Origin: Hyphomicrobiales bacterium
GTDB lineage: Bacteria > Pseudomonadota > Alphaproteobacteria > Rhizobiales > Rhizobiaceae
Assembly (NCBI GenBank): GCA_900468625.1
Contig: UBUL01000007.1
Location: 1-64,000 of the forward strand
Direction of reading: 5' to 3'
Length of the DNA stretch: 64,000 nt
Of this stretch, positions 48,317-58,525 are shown piece by piece. Below the pieces are notes generated by a model. That model did no database searches. It was not told where the DNA came from and saw only the letters and a list, made by a program, of their open reading frames with translations. The translations under genes and the position numbers were made by a program. How positions within the stretch are numbered: position 1 is the stretch's first letter; each line of letters begins with the position of its first letter.

Positions 48317-48916
48317 ATGGCGAAGGTTCTGGTTCTCTATTATTCCGCTTACGGTCACATCGAGAAGATGGCCTATGCCGTTGCGGAAGGCGCAAAATCC
48401 GCAGGTGCTGACGTCACCGTCAAGCGCGTGCCGGAACTCGTTCCGGAAGACGTCGCCAAGGCTTCCCACTTCAAGCTCGATCAGGCAGCCCCGATCGCGA
48501 CGCCGGACGAACTGGCCGAATATGACGCCATCATCGTCGGCGCCGGCACCCGCTTCGGCACGGTCGCCTCGCAGATGCGCAATTTCTGGGATCAGACCGG
48601 CGGCCTCTGGTTCAGCGGCAAGCTCGTCGGCAAGGTCGGCTCGGTCTTCACCTCGTCCGCAACCCAGCACGGCGGCCAGGAATCGACCATCCTCGGCTTC
48701 ATCCCGACCTTCCTGCACCAGGGCATGGCTGTCGTCGGCCTTCCCTATGCATTCCAGGGTCAGATGGGCACGGAAGAAGTCAAGGGCGGCTCGCCCTACG
48801 GCGCATCGACCATCACCAACGGCGACGGCTCCCGCCAGCCCTCCGAAATCGAGCTGGAAGCCGCAAAGTACCAGGGCGCCCATGTCGCCAAGATCGCTGC
48901 CAAGCTTACCGCTTAA
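48317..48916 (+). CDS. wrbA: NAD(P)H:quinone oxidoreductase WrbA
   Basis: WrbA (199 aa) is an FMN-binding, flavodoxin-like enzyme that reduces quinones by two electrons and protects from oxidative stress. The flavin-binding start is [20 protein letters not shown], and the segments [20 protein letters not shown] and [13 protein letters not shown] are WrbA signatures. The ATG follows ACAGGAGACGGTC. It is divergent from the CinA-like gene and adjacent to tRNA-Leu. Confidence 0.95.
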   Translation: MAKVLVLYYSAYGHIEKMAYAVAEGAKSAGADVTVKRVPELVPEDVAKASHFKLDQAAPIATPDELAEYDAIIVGAGTRFGTVASQMRNFWDQTGGLWFSGKLVGKVGSVFTSSATQHGGQESTILGFIPTFLHQGMAVVGLPYAFQGQMGTEEVKGGSPYGASTITNGDGSRQPSEIELEAAKYQGAHVAKIAAKLTA

Positions 48917-48994
48917 TTCAATTTTTGCCCATTAGTGGAGAGAGGCGTGGTGAAAGCTGCGCCTTTTTCATCAGACCCGTTGAAATTTGGTTTT

Positions 48995-49080
48995 TGGTGC
49001 GGACGACGGGGGTCGAACCCGTACAGCCAAAGGCCGAGGGATTTTAAGTCCCTTGCGTCTACCAGTTTCGCCACGTCCGC
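48995..49080 (-). tRNA. tRNA-Leu (anticodon UAA)
   Basis: Read on the minus strand, an 86-base tRNA with acceptor stem GCGGACG/CGTCCGC, a D-arm with TGGTAGACGC, anticodon loop CTTAAAA (anticodon TAA), a long variable arm, T-loop GTTCGACCC and an encoded CCA end. The long variable arm and the anticodon identify it as leucine, reading UUA and UUG. Its 5' half is duplicated at 50276. Confidence 0.95.
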
Positions 49081-49119
49081 GTGCCTTTCCCCATCAAGCA
49101 CTTGAGCGATTCAGTCAAG
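49041..49119. repeat. 79-bp direct repeat, left copy (tRNA-Leu 5' half and flank)
   Basis: The copy runs from the anticodon loop of tRNA-Leu through its 5' end and 39 bases of upstream flank. It is identical at all 79 positions to 50276-50354. With the right copy it frames a 1.2-kb insert, as attachment sites of a tRNA-targeting integrative element would. Confidence 0.85.
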
Positions 49120-49734
49120 CCATTGTTCGCTTATATCTGTCTACTCTTCGATTGGGGGCGCGCTGCTCTTGGCGGTTGTGCGTCCGACAAGGAGATCTCC
49201 CCAACCTTCTCAATCGCCTTGCCGACTGCCTTGTTTAAGGCGTCGATGCCCATGGACCGCTCTCTTCTTCAAGTTCGGCCTGAGCCTCAAAGAGCGGGTG
49301 GTTAATGATGCCTAGTTCGTCATGTGATGTCCTCGTCGTTGCGTAGACTGCGGGTTAGACCCATAAGTGGATTGATAAAAGCACAGCTTCTCCATCCGAG
49401 TGGCCACGGATCGCCCAGTTAAGCTTCAGCTATGATGTTCAGTGAGGTTTAGTTAGAGATGATATTGACGGGTCACTGTAAGATGACGCGTTAGCTTATT
49501 TTCATAGGCCGACTTACTCACTTTCTCCCATGGTGAGTAATGGGCTTTCTTTAGGTGGCGGGAAATTGCGGATTCTGGCAAGCTTCTCTCCGTGCGGAGG
49601 GAATGGCTTTCTAGCGCAGAGTGAGTAGTGGAGTAGACGTCAAGCAGGAACTTTGCCGTCGGACTAAGTGGCAATGGCTAAGACGTTTTGATCGCATGAT
49701 TTGCGATGGACGGAATTGGCGCGAGGGGAGTGCC
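49120..49734. other. Left part of the tRNA-Leu insert
   Basis: These 615 bases contain no gene I can support; several short open frames have no ribosome binding site. One copy of the CCCAnnAGTGGA motif is at 49359-49371. Base composition is closer to even than in the surrounding core genes. Confidence 0.5.
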
Positions 49735-50091
49735 ATGAGAGCAGTTCTAACAGCACTTGGATTTTTGGCTGCGGCGGGCAGTTCTCAAGCTGCAAATGAG
49801 CCTTCGGTCACCATTAATGAACTGCTCACACAGGCGCAAAACAGGGAGCCGGCGTCAATGGCCGCTGTCTTTTTTGCGGGTGGAATGGTCGATTGGGCAA
49901 ACGAATCGTTGCGGCGACGAAATGAAAAGCCACTAACTTGCCCTCCCGGCAAGCTTGGCGTTACAACCGAGCAGTATGTTTCCATAGCGAAGAGCTACAT
50001 CTTGCAGCATCCTGAACGCGGCAAAGCAACGGCCCTGTTTTTGAATGGGGTGTTGCTCGACGCGCTGGAGGAAACTTTTCCCTGCCCCTGA
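49735..50091 (+). CDS. Exported Rap1a/Tai-like protein
   Basis: A 118-aa protein with a signal peptide (MRAVLTALGFLAAAGSSQAA). The mature part has the layout of the Rap1a/Tai immunity family: helical start, AVFFAGGMVDWANESL, the cysteine in PLTCPPGK, VTTEQYVSIAKSYILQHPER and a final ETFPC. C69 and C117 could form a disulfide. Rap1a proteins neutralise type VI amidase toxins in the periplasm, but no toxin gene is nearby. GAGGGGAG precedes the ATG. It is the only gene in the insert. Confidence 0.65.
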   Translation: MRAVLTALGFLAAAGSSQAANEPSVTINELLTQAQNREPASMAAVFFAGGMVDWANESLRRRNEKPLTCPPGKLGVTTEQYVSIAKSYILQHPERGKATALFLNGVLLDALEETFPCP

Positions 50092-50670
50092 GAAGAGGAA
50101 GCCTATTAAGTGGCGGGTAATCACCACGAGAAACCATGTGGCGTCCGCTTGTGGCTTGCGAATTTGTGATTAACCCAAAAGTGGATACATATTGTTCGAA
50201 GAAAAACCCGCTCATTGCCGAGGTTTGAAGGTGTGTTTCAGAGACTAACCCGCAAGTGGATTTGGGAGCGGGGCTATTTTAAGTCCCTTGCGTCTACCAG
50301 TTTCGCCACGTCCGCGTGCCTTTCCCCATCAAGCACTTGAGCGATTCAGTCAAGGAAATGTTTTGCGGGTAGGGTTTGATCTCTGTGGTGCAGCCTGACT
50401 GACCCAGGCGAAGCCCGCCGGAGCCGACGGATCGGTGTCAGGGCGGGCCTCTAACCATCATCATGATGGCTGTGTCATATTGGACGCAGGGGAAGCTTGG
50501 CTGTCAACTCGCAGATTTAGGGGTTTCAACGGTCAGGGGCATAAATGGTTAATGACCCGTTGGGCGAGGCGAATATCGCTATCGCAGGTCCGAAAGCGCG
50601 CTAAACAGGCTTTCTTTGCTCATGTTTCCTGTGTCATAGCGGAAACTGATTGAAGAAGGACGGACAAGCC
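50092..50670. other. Right part of the insert and ilvA upstream region
   Basis: The region up to 50275 carries two CCCnnAAGTGGAT motif copies (50174-50186 and 50249-50261). Then comes the right 79-bp repeat, and from 50355 the ancestral flank leading to ilvA. No gene is supportable here. Confidence 0.5.
50276..50354. repeat. 79-bp direct repeat, right copy
   Basis: Exact copy of 49041-49119: the anticodon loop to 5' end of tRNA-Leu plus upstream flank. It lacks the 3' half of the tRNA and so cannot be functional. Confidence 0.85.
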
Positions 50671-51921
50671 GTGGACAAACAGACTGTTCTCGAAGCCACC
50701 GAGGCCATGCGTGGTCTCTTTCCCGCAACGCCGCTGCAGCTGAACGAGCATCTTTCCGCGCGCTACGGCGCCGATATCTGGCTGAAGCGCGAGGATCTGA
50801 CGCCGGTCCGTTCCTACAAGATCCGCGGCGCCTTCAATTTTTTCCGCAAGGTGATTGCCGAGGGCGGCACGGGAAAGACCTTCGTCTGCGCCTCCGCCGG
50901 CAATCATGCGCAGGGTTTTGCCTTCGTCTGCCGGCATTTCGGCGTGCCGGGCGTGGTTTATATGCCCGTGACGACGCCGCAGCAGAAGATCGACAAGACC
51001 CGCATCTTCGGCGGCGAGTTCATCACCATCAAGCTTTTCGGTGATTTCTTCGACCAGTGCTATCAGGCCGCGCGCGAGTATGTCGAGACGATCGATGGCG
51101 TCATGGTGCCGCCTTTCGATCATGCCGATATCATCGAGGGGCAGGCGACGGTCGCCGCCGAAATCGCCGAGCAGCTTCCTGAGGGCGCCATCCCCGACCA
51201 TGTTCTTCTTCCCGTCGGCGGCGGGGGCCTTGCAGCCGGCATCACCGGCTATTTTGCCGACACGCTTTCCCGCGACGCCTTCACCTTTGCCGAGCCTGCC
51301 GGAGCGCCGAGCCTGCGTCGCAGTATCGAGGCGGGGAAGGTTATCACGCTCGCCAAGGTCGATAATTTCGTCGATGGCGCTGCCGTCGGCCGCGTCGGCG
51401 AGCTGAACTTCGCCGCCTTGAAGAACTTTGCGGCCGACCAGGTCAAGCTCATCGAGGAAAACGCCATCTGCGTCACCATCACCGAAATGCTGAATGTCGA
51501 GGGTGTCGTGCTGGAACCGGCGGGGGCGCTGGCGATCACGGCGCTGGAAAAGCTCGATCGCGGCAGCATCCGCGGCAAGACCATCGTCGCCGTCGTCTCC
51601 GGCGGCAATTTCGACTTCGAGCGCCTGCCCGACGTCAAGGAGCGCGCCATGCGCTATGCGGGCTTGAAGAAATACTTCATCCTGCGTCTGGCGCAGCGCC
51701 CCGGCGCGCTTCGCGATTTCCTCAACATGCTCGGACCGGAGGACGATATCGCCCGCTTCGAATATCTGAAGAAGAGCGCCCGCAATTTCGGCTCCATCCT
51801 CATCGGCATCGAGACGAAGAATCCCGATAATTTCAAGCAGCTTATCGCCAATTTTGAAAGTTCCGGCATGGGCTATGAGGACATCACCGAAAACGAGATC
51901 TTGGCAAACCTGATCATTTGA
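50671..51921 (+). CDS. ilvA: Threonine ammonia-lyase
   Basis: A 416-aa PLP enzyme that deaminates threonine to 2-oxobutanoate, the first step to isoleucine. The PLP lysine is K50 in PVRSYKIRGAFNFF, the phosphate-binding loop is LPVGGGGLAAG, and a single ACT-like regulatory domain lies at the end (KKYFILRLAQRPGALRDFLN). I chose the GTG at 50671, which follows GAAGAAGGACGG at a suitable distance; a TTG at 50650 lies too close to that site. One ACT-like domain instead of two makes it shorter than E. coli IlvA. Confidence 0.93.
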   Translation: MDKQTVLEATEAMRGLFPATPLQLNEHLSARYGADIWLKREDLTPVRSYKIRGAFNFFRKVIAEGGTGKTFVCASAGNHAQGFAFVCRHFGVPGVVYMPVTTPQQKIDKTRIFGGEFITIKLFGDFFDQCYQAAREYVETIDGVMVPPFDHADIIEGQATVAAEIAEQLPEGAIPDHVLLPVGGGGLAAGITGYFADTLSRDAFTFAEPAGAPSLRRSIEAGKVITLAKVDNFVDGAAVGRVGELNFAALKNFAADQVKLIEENAICVTITEMLNVEGVVLEPAGALAITALEKLDRGSIRGKTIVAVVSGGNFDFERLPDVKERAMRYAGLKKYFILRLAQRPGALRDFLNMLGPEDDIARFEYLKKSARNFGSILIGIETKNPDNFKQLIANFESSGMGYEDITENEILANLII

Positions 51922-51958
51922 CTTTGCGACCTTGCAACCTTCATGCTAAAGGCGATCC

Positions 51959-52297
51959 ATGGCTTCGTTCTTTTCAAATATCCTTTCGATTTTCACCGGC
52001 GGCGCATCGCAGGCGGGCACTGAAAAGTCTGGCGGCTCGACGGTCAGCGTCGAACCCCAGGTGCATGCCGGCTGCACGATCTATGCGACGCCGCAGCGCG
52101 AGGGCAATCAGTTCCGGCTCATGGGCCGGATCGAGAAGGATGTGAACGGCGAGATCCTCGTGCGCAATTTCATCCGCGCCGATGTCTTCACCTCGTCGGA
52201 CGATGCGGTGGAATCGGCCTTCCGCAAGGGCCAGCAGATCATCGACCAGAACGGCGCAGGGCTATTTGGTGACGGTGAAAAGGTCCGCCAGGTCTGA
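51959..52297 (+). CDS. HlyU-family small protein
   Basis: A 112-aa protein of the HlyU type known from rhizobia. An N-terminal hydrophobic stretch (MASFFSNILSIFTGG) is followed by VHAGCTIYATPQREGNQFRL, MGRIEKDVNGEILVRNFIRA and the helical end DDAVESAFRKGQQIIDQNG. The family name comes from a Vibrio activator, but no helix-turn-helix is evident here and a regulatory role is uncertain. It follows ilvA by 37 bases on the same strand. Confidence 0.75.
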   Translation: MASFFSNILSIFTGGASQAGTEKSGGSTVSVEPQVHAGCTIYATPQREGNQFRLMGRIEKDVNGEILVRNFIRADVFTSSDDAVESAFRKGQQIIDQNGAGLFGDGEKVRQV

Positions 52298-52330
52298 TTA
52301 TCAGGCGTTGCAGGTTTGCGGTGAGTGGTG

Positions 52331-52795
52331 TCAGTAGCGGCCGTCCGGCAGCCAGCTTTCCAGATAGTCTTCCATCGGCTTTCCAGACATGACTGTCGAA
52401 ACCCATGCACGCCGCTCGAAATCAATGGCAAGCAGCTCATAAGCACAGGCCATCAGATCGCTCTTTGCGAACGAAAACTCCGGATATCCCGAATAGTCCG
52501 ATTGAGCGGCGTATTGCATGCAAACGCACTCGTTTACCCACCACTGGGTCAACAAGGTCTTTGCGCTGCTTCCGTGATGAAGGACAACGAAGCCGACGGA
52601 GTAATGGGGCGTCTCTTCCATACGGCCAAGATTGGCTTCAACGAAAGAACGTGCCTCTGTGACCAATTCCGGTTGCAGAAACGGTTCTTTTTCCAGGGCA
52701 TGCGCAGAGATTCCATAAGCCTTGATGTGCCAGCCGGATATAGGCCAAGTGCCCAAACGCCGGAAGTGTCGCGGCGTGTACAACGGAATTAGCAT
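52331..52795 (-). CDS. Hypothetical protein
   Basis: A 154-aa protein I do not recognise. It starts MLIPLYTPRHFRRLGTWPIS, with AGAGAAAGAG directly upstream as ribosome binding site; an upstream start at 52870 is less likely. The sequence is rich in aromatic residues, with VGFVVLHHGSSAKTLLTQWW and SFAKSDLMACAYELLAIDFE, and appears soluble. No signal peptide or membrane segment is seen. It is convergent to the HlyU-type gene. Confidence 0.6.
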   Translation of the reverse strand: MLIPLYTPRHFRRLGTWPISGWHIKAYGISAHALEKEPFLQPELVTEARSFVEANLGRMEETPHYSVGFVVLHHGSSAKTLLTQWWVNECVCMQYAAQSDYSGYPEFSFAKSDLMACAYELLAIDFERRAWVSTVMSGKPMEDYLESWLPDGRY

Positions 52796-53007
52796 CTCTT
52801 TCTCTTTACCGGGGTCGTCACTGCCCTGTTGGCTGGGGGGGTGTACGAGGAATGGCGCTGAAGACGACACCTGTGCGCTTCGGAATCAGAGCATTGCAAA
52901 AGCCGTCCGTTGCCGCAATGGGTTTTGGCGCAAGGCCGCCTTTGCATCTGCGTCAGGCGGCCCCACGTCAACCATCGATATCGAAGACTCGCAAGCTTCG
53001 CGGAGAC

Positions 53008-53784
53008 TCAAGCCGTGCGGAACAGCTTCGCGCCGGACGGAGCGTTGATGGCGCCGCCGTCGACGGTGATTTCGATGGCGGTAACGTTGGCGGAATCGTC
53101 GGAGGCGAAATAGAGCGCGGCCTTGGCGATTTCGTTGGCTTCGCTCATGCGGCCAAGTGGGCTGAGACTGCCGAAGCGGGCCTGAAGCGCATCTAGGGCT
53201 TCTGGCGTGGCGGCGCGGGGCTCCCAGATCGGCGTCTTGGTGGCGCCCGGCGTGACCTGGTTGACGCGGATGCCGCGGGGCGCAAGTTCGGAAGCGAGAT
53301 TGCGGGTCATGGCACGCACGGCGCCCTTCGTGCCGGCATAGGCCGAAGCGCCGGGAATACCGAGAACGGCGTGCACGGAGCCGTTCAGGATCACCGAGCC
53401 GCCATCGTTCAGATACGGCAGGGCGGCCTGCACGGTGAAGAAGACGCCGGTGAAATTGATGCGAACGATGGTTTCGAACTGCTCAAGCGTGGTCTTGCCC
53501 AGCGGAGTGTCGCCGGCAATGCCGGCATTGGCAAAGACCACATCGAATTTCCCAAGCTTCTCCGCAGCCTCGGCAAAGGCCCTCTCCATCGCCGGAATAT
53601 CGGTGGCGTCAGCCTGCAATGCCAGCACGTCTCCGCCGAGTTGCTCGGCTGCCGCGGCCAGTGTCTTGGCGTTGCGGCCGGTTATGGCCACCTTGGCGCC
53701 TTCGGCGAGGAAGAGTCGGGCGGTGGCAAGGCCGATACCGCTGTTTCCGCCGGTGATGACGGCAACCTTGTTCTTGAGACGCAT
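53008..53784 (-). CDS. Short-chain dehydrogenase/reductase
   Basis: A 258-aa classical SDR. The NAD(P) motif is ITGGNSGIGLATARLF (about residues 10-25), the NAG motif is FANAGIAG, and the catalytic Tyr-Lys pair is SAYAGTKGAVRAMT with a preceding Ser in LNGSVHAVL. The substrate is unknown. It is divergent from a TetR-family gene with a shared palindromic operator, so it is probably repressed by that protein. Confidence 0.92.
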   Translation of the reverse strand: MRLKNKVAVITGGNSGIGLATARLFLAEGAKVAITGRNAKTLAAAAEQLGGDVLALQADATDIPAMERAFAEAAEKLGKFDVVFANAGIAGDTPLGKTTLEQFETIVRINFTGVFFTVQAALPYLNDGGSVILNGSVHAVLGIPGASAYAGTKGAVRAMTRNLASELAPRGIRVNQVTPGATKTPIWEPRAATPEALDALQARFGSLSPLGRMSEANEIAKAALYFASDDSANVTAIEITVDGGAINAPSGAKLFRTA

Positions 53785-53817
53785 ATTCGTAGCTCCTGTT
53801 GGCTTTTGTTACGATCT

Positions 53818-53857
53818 GGATTATGATCGCTATCTATAAGGATTATGATCATAATCC
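53818..53857. promoter_or_regulatory. TetR operator between SDR and tetR genes
   Basis: GGATTATGATCATAATCC (53840-53857) is a perfect 18-base palindrome. A second half-site GGATTATGATC begins at 53818, 22 bases (two helical turns) away. The position between divergent SDR and TetR genes fits a TetR operator controlling both. Confidence 0.75.
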
Positions 53858-53889
53858 ATTTTGTCAAGCCGGGCACGAAAGGATTTTCG

Positions 53890-54471
53890 ATGGGCCGCTC
53901 ACAATTGGAAAAGCAGAAGACGCATGAGCGTATCGTGACGCTCGCTGCCAAGCGTCTACGTGAGGAAGGATTGGAAGGGATCGGCGTGGCCGATCTGATG
54001 AAAGAGGCGGGGCTGACTGTCGGTGGCTTCTACAAGCACTTTGCCTCTCGTGACGAACTCGTGGCCGAAGCCGTTGCGACGGCTATCGGATCATGGCGAC
54101 GGCAGCAGGAGGAACAGGGGGTCGATCCGACGAGCATCTCGCTCGACGAGTATGTCGATACTTATCTCAGCGAGCGACATCGGGATCATTGCGGCGAGGG
54201 CTGTGCCTATGCGGCGCTGACGGCGGACATGGCGCGCAGCAGCGATGCGGTCCGTGCCGTCGCGACGGAGGGCCTGCAAAGAAATTTTGACTCGATGAGA
54301 GCGCGCATGCCGGAACCGGAAACTGCTGACGCCAGAGGCAAGGCGATCATCGCCTCGTGCCTCATGACCGGGGCGCTGGGTCTTGCGCGCCTGGCGAATG
54401 ACGAGGCGCTTTCAAGCGAAATTCTGGAGACGGTGAAGCAGTTCGTGAAAGAATTGCCGCAGGTGAAATAG
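53890..54471 (+). CDS. TetR-family transcriptional regulator
   Basis: A 193-aa regulator. The helix-turn-helix is at about residues 24-47 (GIGVADLMKEAGLTVGGFYK HFASRDEL region), and a ligand-binding domain with the end FVKELPQV follows. The type resembles AcrR-like sensors that control an adjacent reductase. The ATG at 53890 follows CGAAAGGA; an upstream ATG at 53845 lies inside the operator. The SDR gene is the likely target. Confidence 0.9.
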   Translation: MGRSQLEKQKTHERIVTLAAKRLREEGLEGIGVADLMKEAGLTVGGFYKHFASRDELVAEAVATAIGSWRRQQEEQGVDPTSISLDEYVDTYLSERHRDHCGEGCAYAALTADMARSSDAVRAVATEGLQRNFDSMRARMPEPETADARGKAIIASCLMTGALGLARLANDEALSSEILETVKQFVKELPQVK

Positions 54472-54473
54472 CA

Positions 54474-54499
54474 AAGCGGCCGGTTGGAGCCGGCCGCTT
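54474..54499. terminator. Bidirectional hairpin between tetR and azoR
   Basis: AAGCGGCCGG (54474-54483) and CCGGCCGCTT (54490-54499) form a perfect 10-bp stem with a 6-base loop between the two convergent genes. The T-tracts are short in both directions. Confidence 0.65.
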
Positions 54500-54524
54500 G
54501 CCATCATCGGAAGAATACAGTCGA

Positions 54525-55139
54525 TTAAGCGGCCAGAGCCAGCTCGGAGGCGCGAGCCTGAGCGGCGCCGATAGCCTTTTCAGCAGCTTCCGGACCGAAG
54601 GCCACGCCTTCGATGTAAACGGTCTCGACATCGGTGATGCCGATGAAGCCGAGAATCGACTTCAGGTAAGGAACGGCATGGTTCAGCGGTGCAGCCGGGC
54701 CTTCGGAGTAGACGCCGCCGGAAGCGAGCACGATGTAGGCCTTCTTGCCGGCGACGAGGCCCTTCGGGCCGGTTTCGGTATAGGTGAAGGTGCGGCCGGC
54801 GCGCGTGATGTTGTCGATCCAGGTCTTCAGCGAGGAATAGATGTTGAAGTTGATGAGGCCGGTGCCGATGACCAGTGTGTCGGCTGCGAGCAGCTCGTCA
54901 ACCAGTGCATCGGAAACCTTGACCAGTTCCTGCTGCTCGGGCGTGCGGGCATCGGCCGGTGTGCGGATGGCGGCCGTGAAGGGGCCGTCGATGTGCGGCA
55001 GATTGTCGGCAGCGAGGTCGCGCTTGACGAGCGTCTTGCCCGGGTTATTGGCCTTGATCTTCTCAGCCAGTTCGGTGGCGATCTTGGTGGAGAGCGAGTC
55101 TGGGCGCGGGCTGGAGGTCAGAAGCAGAATGGAGGACAT
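54525..55139 (-). CDS. azoR: FMN-dependent NADH-azoreductase
   Basis: AzoR (204 aa) is a flavodoxin-fold reductase that acts on quinones and azo compounds. The sequence starts MSSILLLTSSPRPDSLSTKI, with the FMN loop SSPRPDSLS, and contains GTGLINFNIYSSLKTWIDNI, RAGRTFTYTETGPKGL and ASGGVYSEGPAAPLNH. The ATG at 55139 fits the family; the LysR gene diverges from it. Confidence 0.9.
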   Translation of the reverse strand: MSSILLLTSSPRPDSLSTKIATELAEKIKANNPGKTLVKRDLAADNLPHIDGPFTAAIRTPADARTPEQQELVKVSDALVDELLAADTLVIGTGLINFNIYSSLKTWIDNITRAGRTFTYTETGPKGLVAGKKAYIVLASGGVYSEGPAAPLNHAVPYLKSILGFIGITDVETVYIEGVAFGPEAAEKAIGAAQARASELALAA

Positions 55140-55220
55140 ATCCGTTTTCCTTTTCAATGGTTTGCGAAAATCGGCTGGGAGAGTCCGATCACGTTCGCCT
55201 CAATAAATAAGTCGTCAGTG

Positions 55221-55264
55221 CTATCGAGAAAAACTGTGATAATATGGATTGGAATTATCGATAG
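55221..55264. promoter_or_regulatory. Nested inverted repeats between azoR and lysR genes
   Basis: An outer pair CTATCGA/TCGATAG (55221-55227 and 55258-55264) encloses GATAAT-N10-ATTATC (55238-55259). Such dyads upstream of a LysR gene and its divergent neighbour commonly bind the LysR protein. Confidence 0.5.
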
Positions 55265-55276
55265 AATGGATGGCAG

Positions 55277-56245
55277 ATGCTCCCCAATCCCACCCTCGAC
55301 CAATTGCAGGTTTTTCTGACCGTTGCGGAAGCAGGCAGTTTTTCGGCCGCTTCGCGTACGCTCAACCGCGCACAGTCGGTCATCAGCTATACGATCGCCA
55401 ACCTGGAGGCTCAGCTCGAAATGCCGCTGTTCGAGCGATCCGGCTCGCGCCAGCCGAAGCTGACGGATGAGGGCAGGGTGATGCTGGAGGATGCGCGGCG
55501 TATTCTTTCCGATCTCCAGGTGATGCGCGCCAGGGTGAAGGGTTTGAAGACGGGGCTCGAAGCGGAGGTGGCTGTCGCTATTAGTGTCATGGTGCCGGTT
55601 CACGCCACTGTCGACGTGCTGCGCGAATTCCGCGATCGTTTTCCTTACGTTTCCCTGCGGCTCGACACCGGCGAACTCGGCTCGATGCTGGAGCTTGTCA
55701 CGAGCGGCAAGTCGACGATCGGTATCGGCGGCTCGGTGGTGAAACAGGACGATGCCTTGGTCATCGAGCGCATCGGACATTCCTTCATGATGCCGGTTGC
55801 AGCCCCCACGCATCCGCTCGCTTTGCTGGGGCGACCGCTGACGCTTGCCGACGTGCGCGAAGAAGTGCAGTTGGTCGTCACCGATGCGTCAAACCTCACG
55901 AATGGTAAGGATTTCAACGTTCTGTCCTACAAGATCTGGCATCTCAGCGATATCGCCACCAAGCATCAGTTGATCCGTGGTGGTCTTGGCTGGGGCGGCC
56001 TGCCGGCCTCGTTTATCATGGAGGATCTGCAAAAGGGCAGGCTGGTGCCATTGACTCTCGATGCCTATGACCAGAGCGAATATCCGCTCTATGCCATCCG
56101 CAAGGTGGATAACCCTCCCGGCCCTGCGGCTGCGTGGCTGATCGAAGCTTTCCGCGACCGCCTGTCACGATGCCCGAATCAAGAAGACTTCAAGTCCGCT
56201 GTCGAGATGTTCCATCCAGGTGACAAGCGCCTGGCGGCGGAGTGA
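55277..56245 (+). CDS. LysR-family transcriptional regulator
   Basis: A 322-aa LysR regulator. The N-terminal helix-turn-helix reads LDQLQVFLTVAEAGSFSAAS RTLNRAQSVISY (about residues 8-39) and the rest is the substrate-binding domain with typical IERIGHSFMMPVAAPTHPLA and RGGLGWGGLPASFI segments. It is divergent from azoR and probably activates or represses it in response to an electrophile or oxidant; the effector is unknown. Confidence 0.92.
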   Translation: MLPNPTLDQLQVFLTVAEAGSFSAASRTLNRAQSVISYTIANLEAQLEMPLFERSGSRQPKLTDEGRVMLEDARRILSDLQVMRARVKGLKTGLEAEVAVAISVMVPVHATVDVLREFRDRFPYVSLRLDTGELGSMLELVTSGKSTIGIGGSVVKQDDALVIERIGHSFMMPVAAPTHPLALLGRPLTLADVREEVQLVVTDASNLTNGKDFNVLSYKIWHLSDIATKHQLIRGGLGWGGLPASFIMEDLQKGRLVPLTLDAYDQSEYPLYAIRKVDNPPGPAAAWLIEAFRDRLSRCPNQEDFKSAVEMFHPGDKRLAAE

Positions 56246-56304
56246 AAAAGTCCTCTCCTCGTTACCATAGGCAATTGCTTATAAGACTTTTAGTGTCGTG
56301 AATT

Positions 56305-56327
56305 CCTTCTCCCCGCTGGGGAGAAGG
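56305..56327. repeat. Palindromic intergenic repeat
   Basis: CCTTCTCCCC and GGGGAGAAGG pair perfectly (10 bp) around the loop GCT. The sequence is typical of the dispersed palindromic elements of rhizobial intergenic DNA and may also stop transcription between the convergent lysR and nucleotidase genes. Confidence 0.6.
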
Positions 56328-56363
56328 GGTTACACGGCAACGATCTCATTTCATACGTAACTG

Positions 56364-56381
56364 GCTTCCCTTGCGGGAAGC
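56364..56381. terminator. Small hairpin beyond the nucleotidase gene
   Basis: GCTTCCC-TTGC-GGGAAGC forms a perfect 7-bp stem just downstream of the nucleotidase stop. No long T-run follows. Confidence 0.4.
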
Positions 56382-56399
56382 AGAAACAACCGTCAATGA

Positions 56400-58388
<1,989 letters not shown>

Positions 58389-58525
58389 GAAATACTCCTT
58401 CAACGATAAATCCATGGTCCGTCGATCATCTCTCGGGCGAGCGAGATTAGGACGATTTTTGAAGGTGTGCACCAGTAATGTGACAGGCTTATTGTGGATC
58501 GCAGCCGGCCGGCGCCGGCATGCCG

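Noticed and set aside
49453..49674. 73-codon minus-strand frame in the tRNA-Leu insert
   Set aside because: No ribosome binding site or family pattern; it looks like chance in DNA of even base composition.
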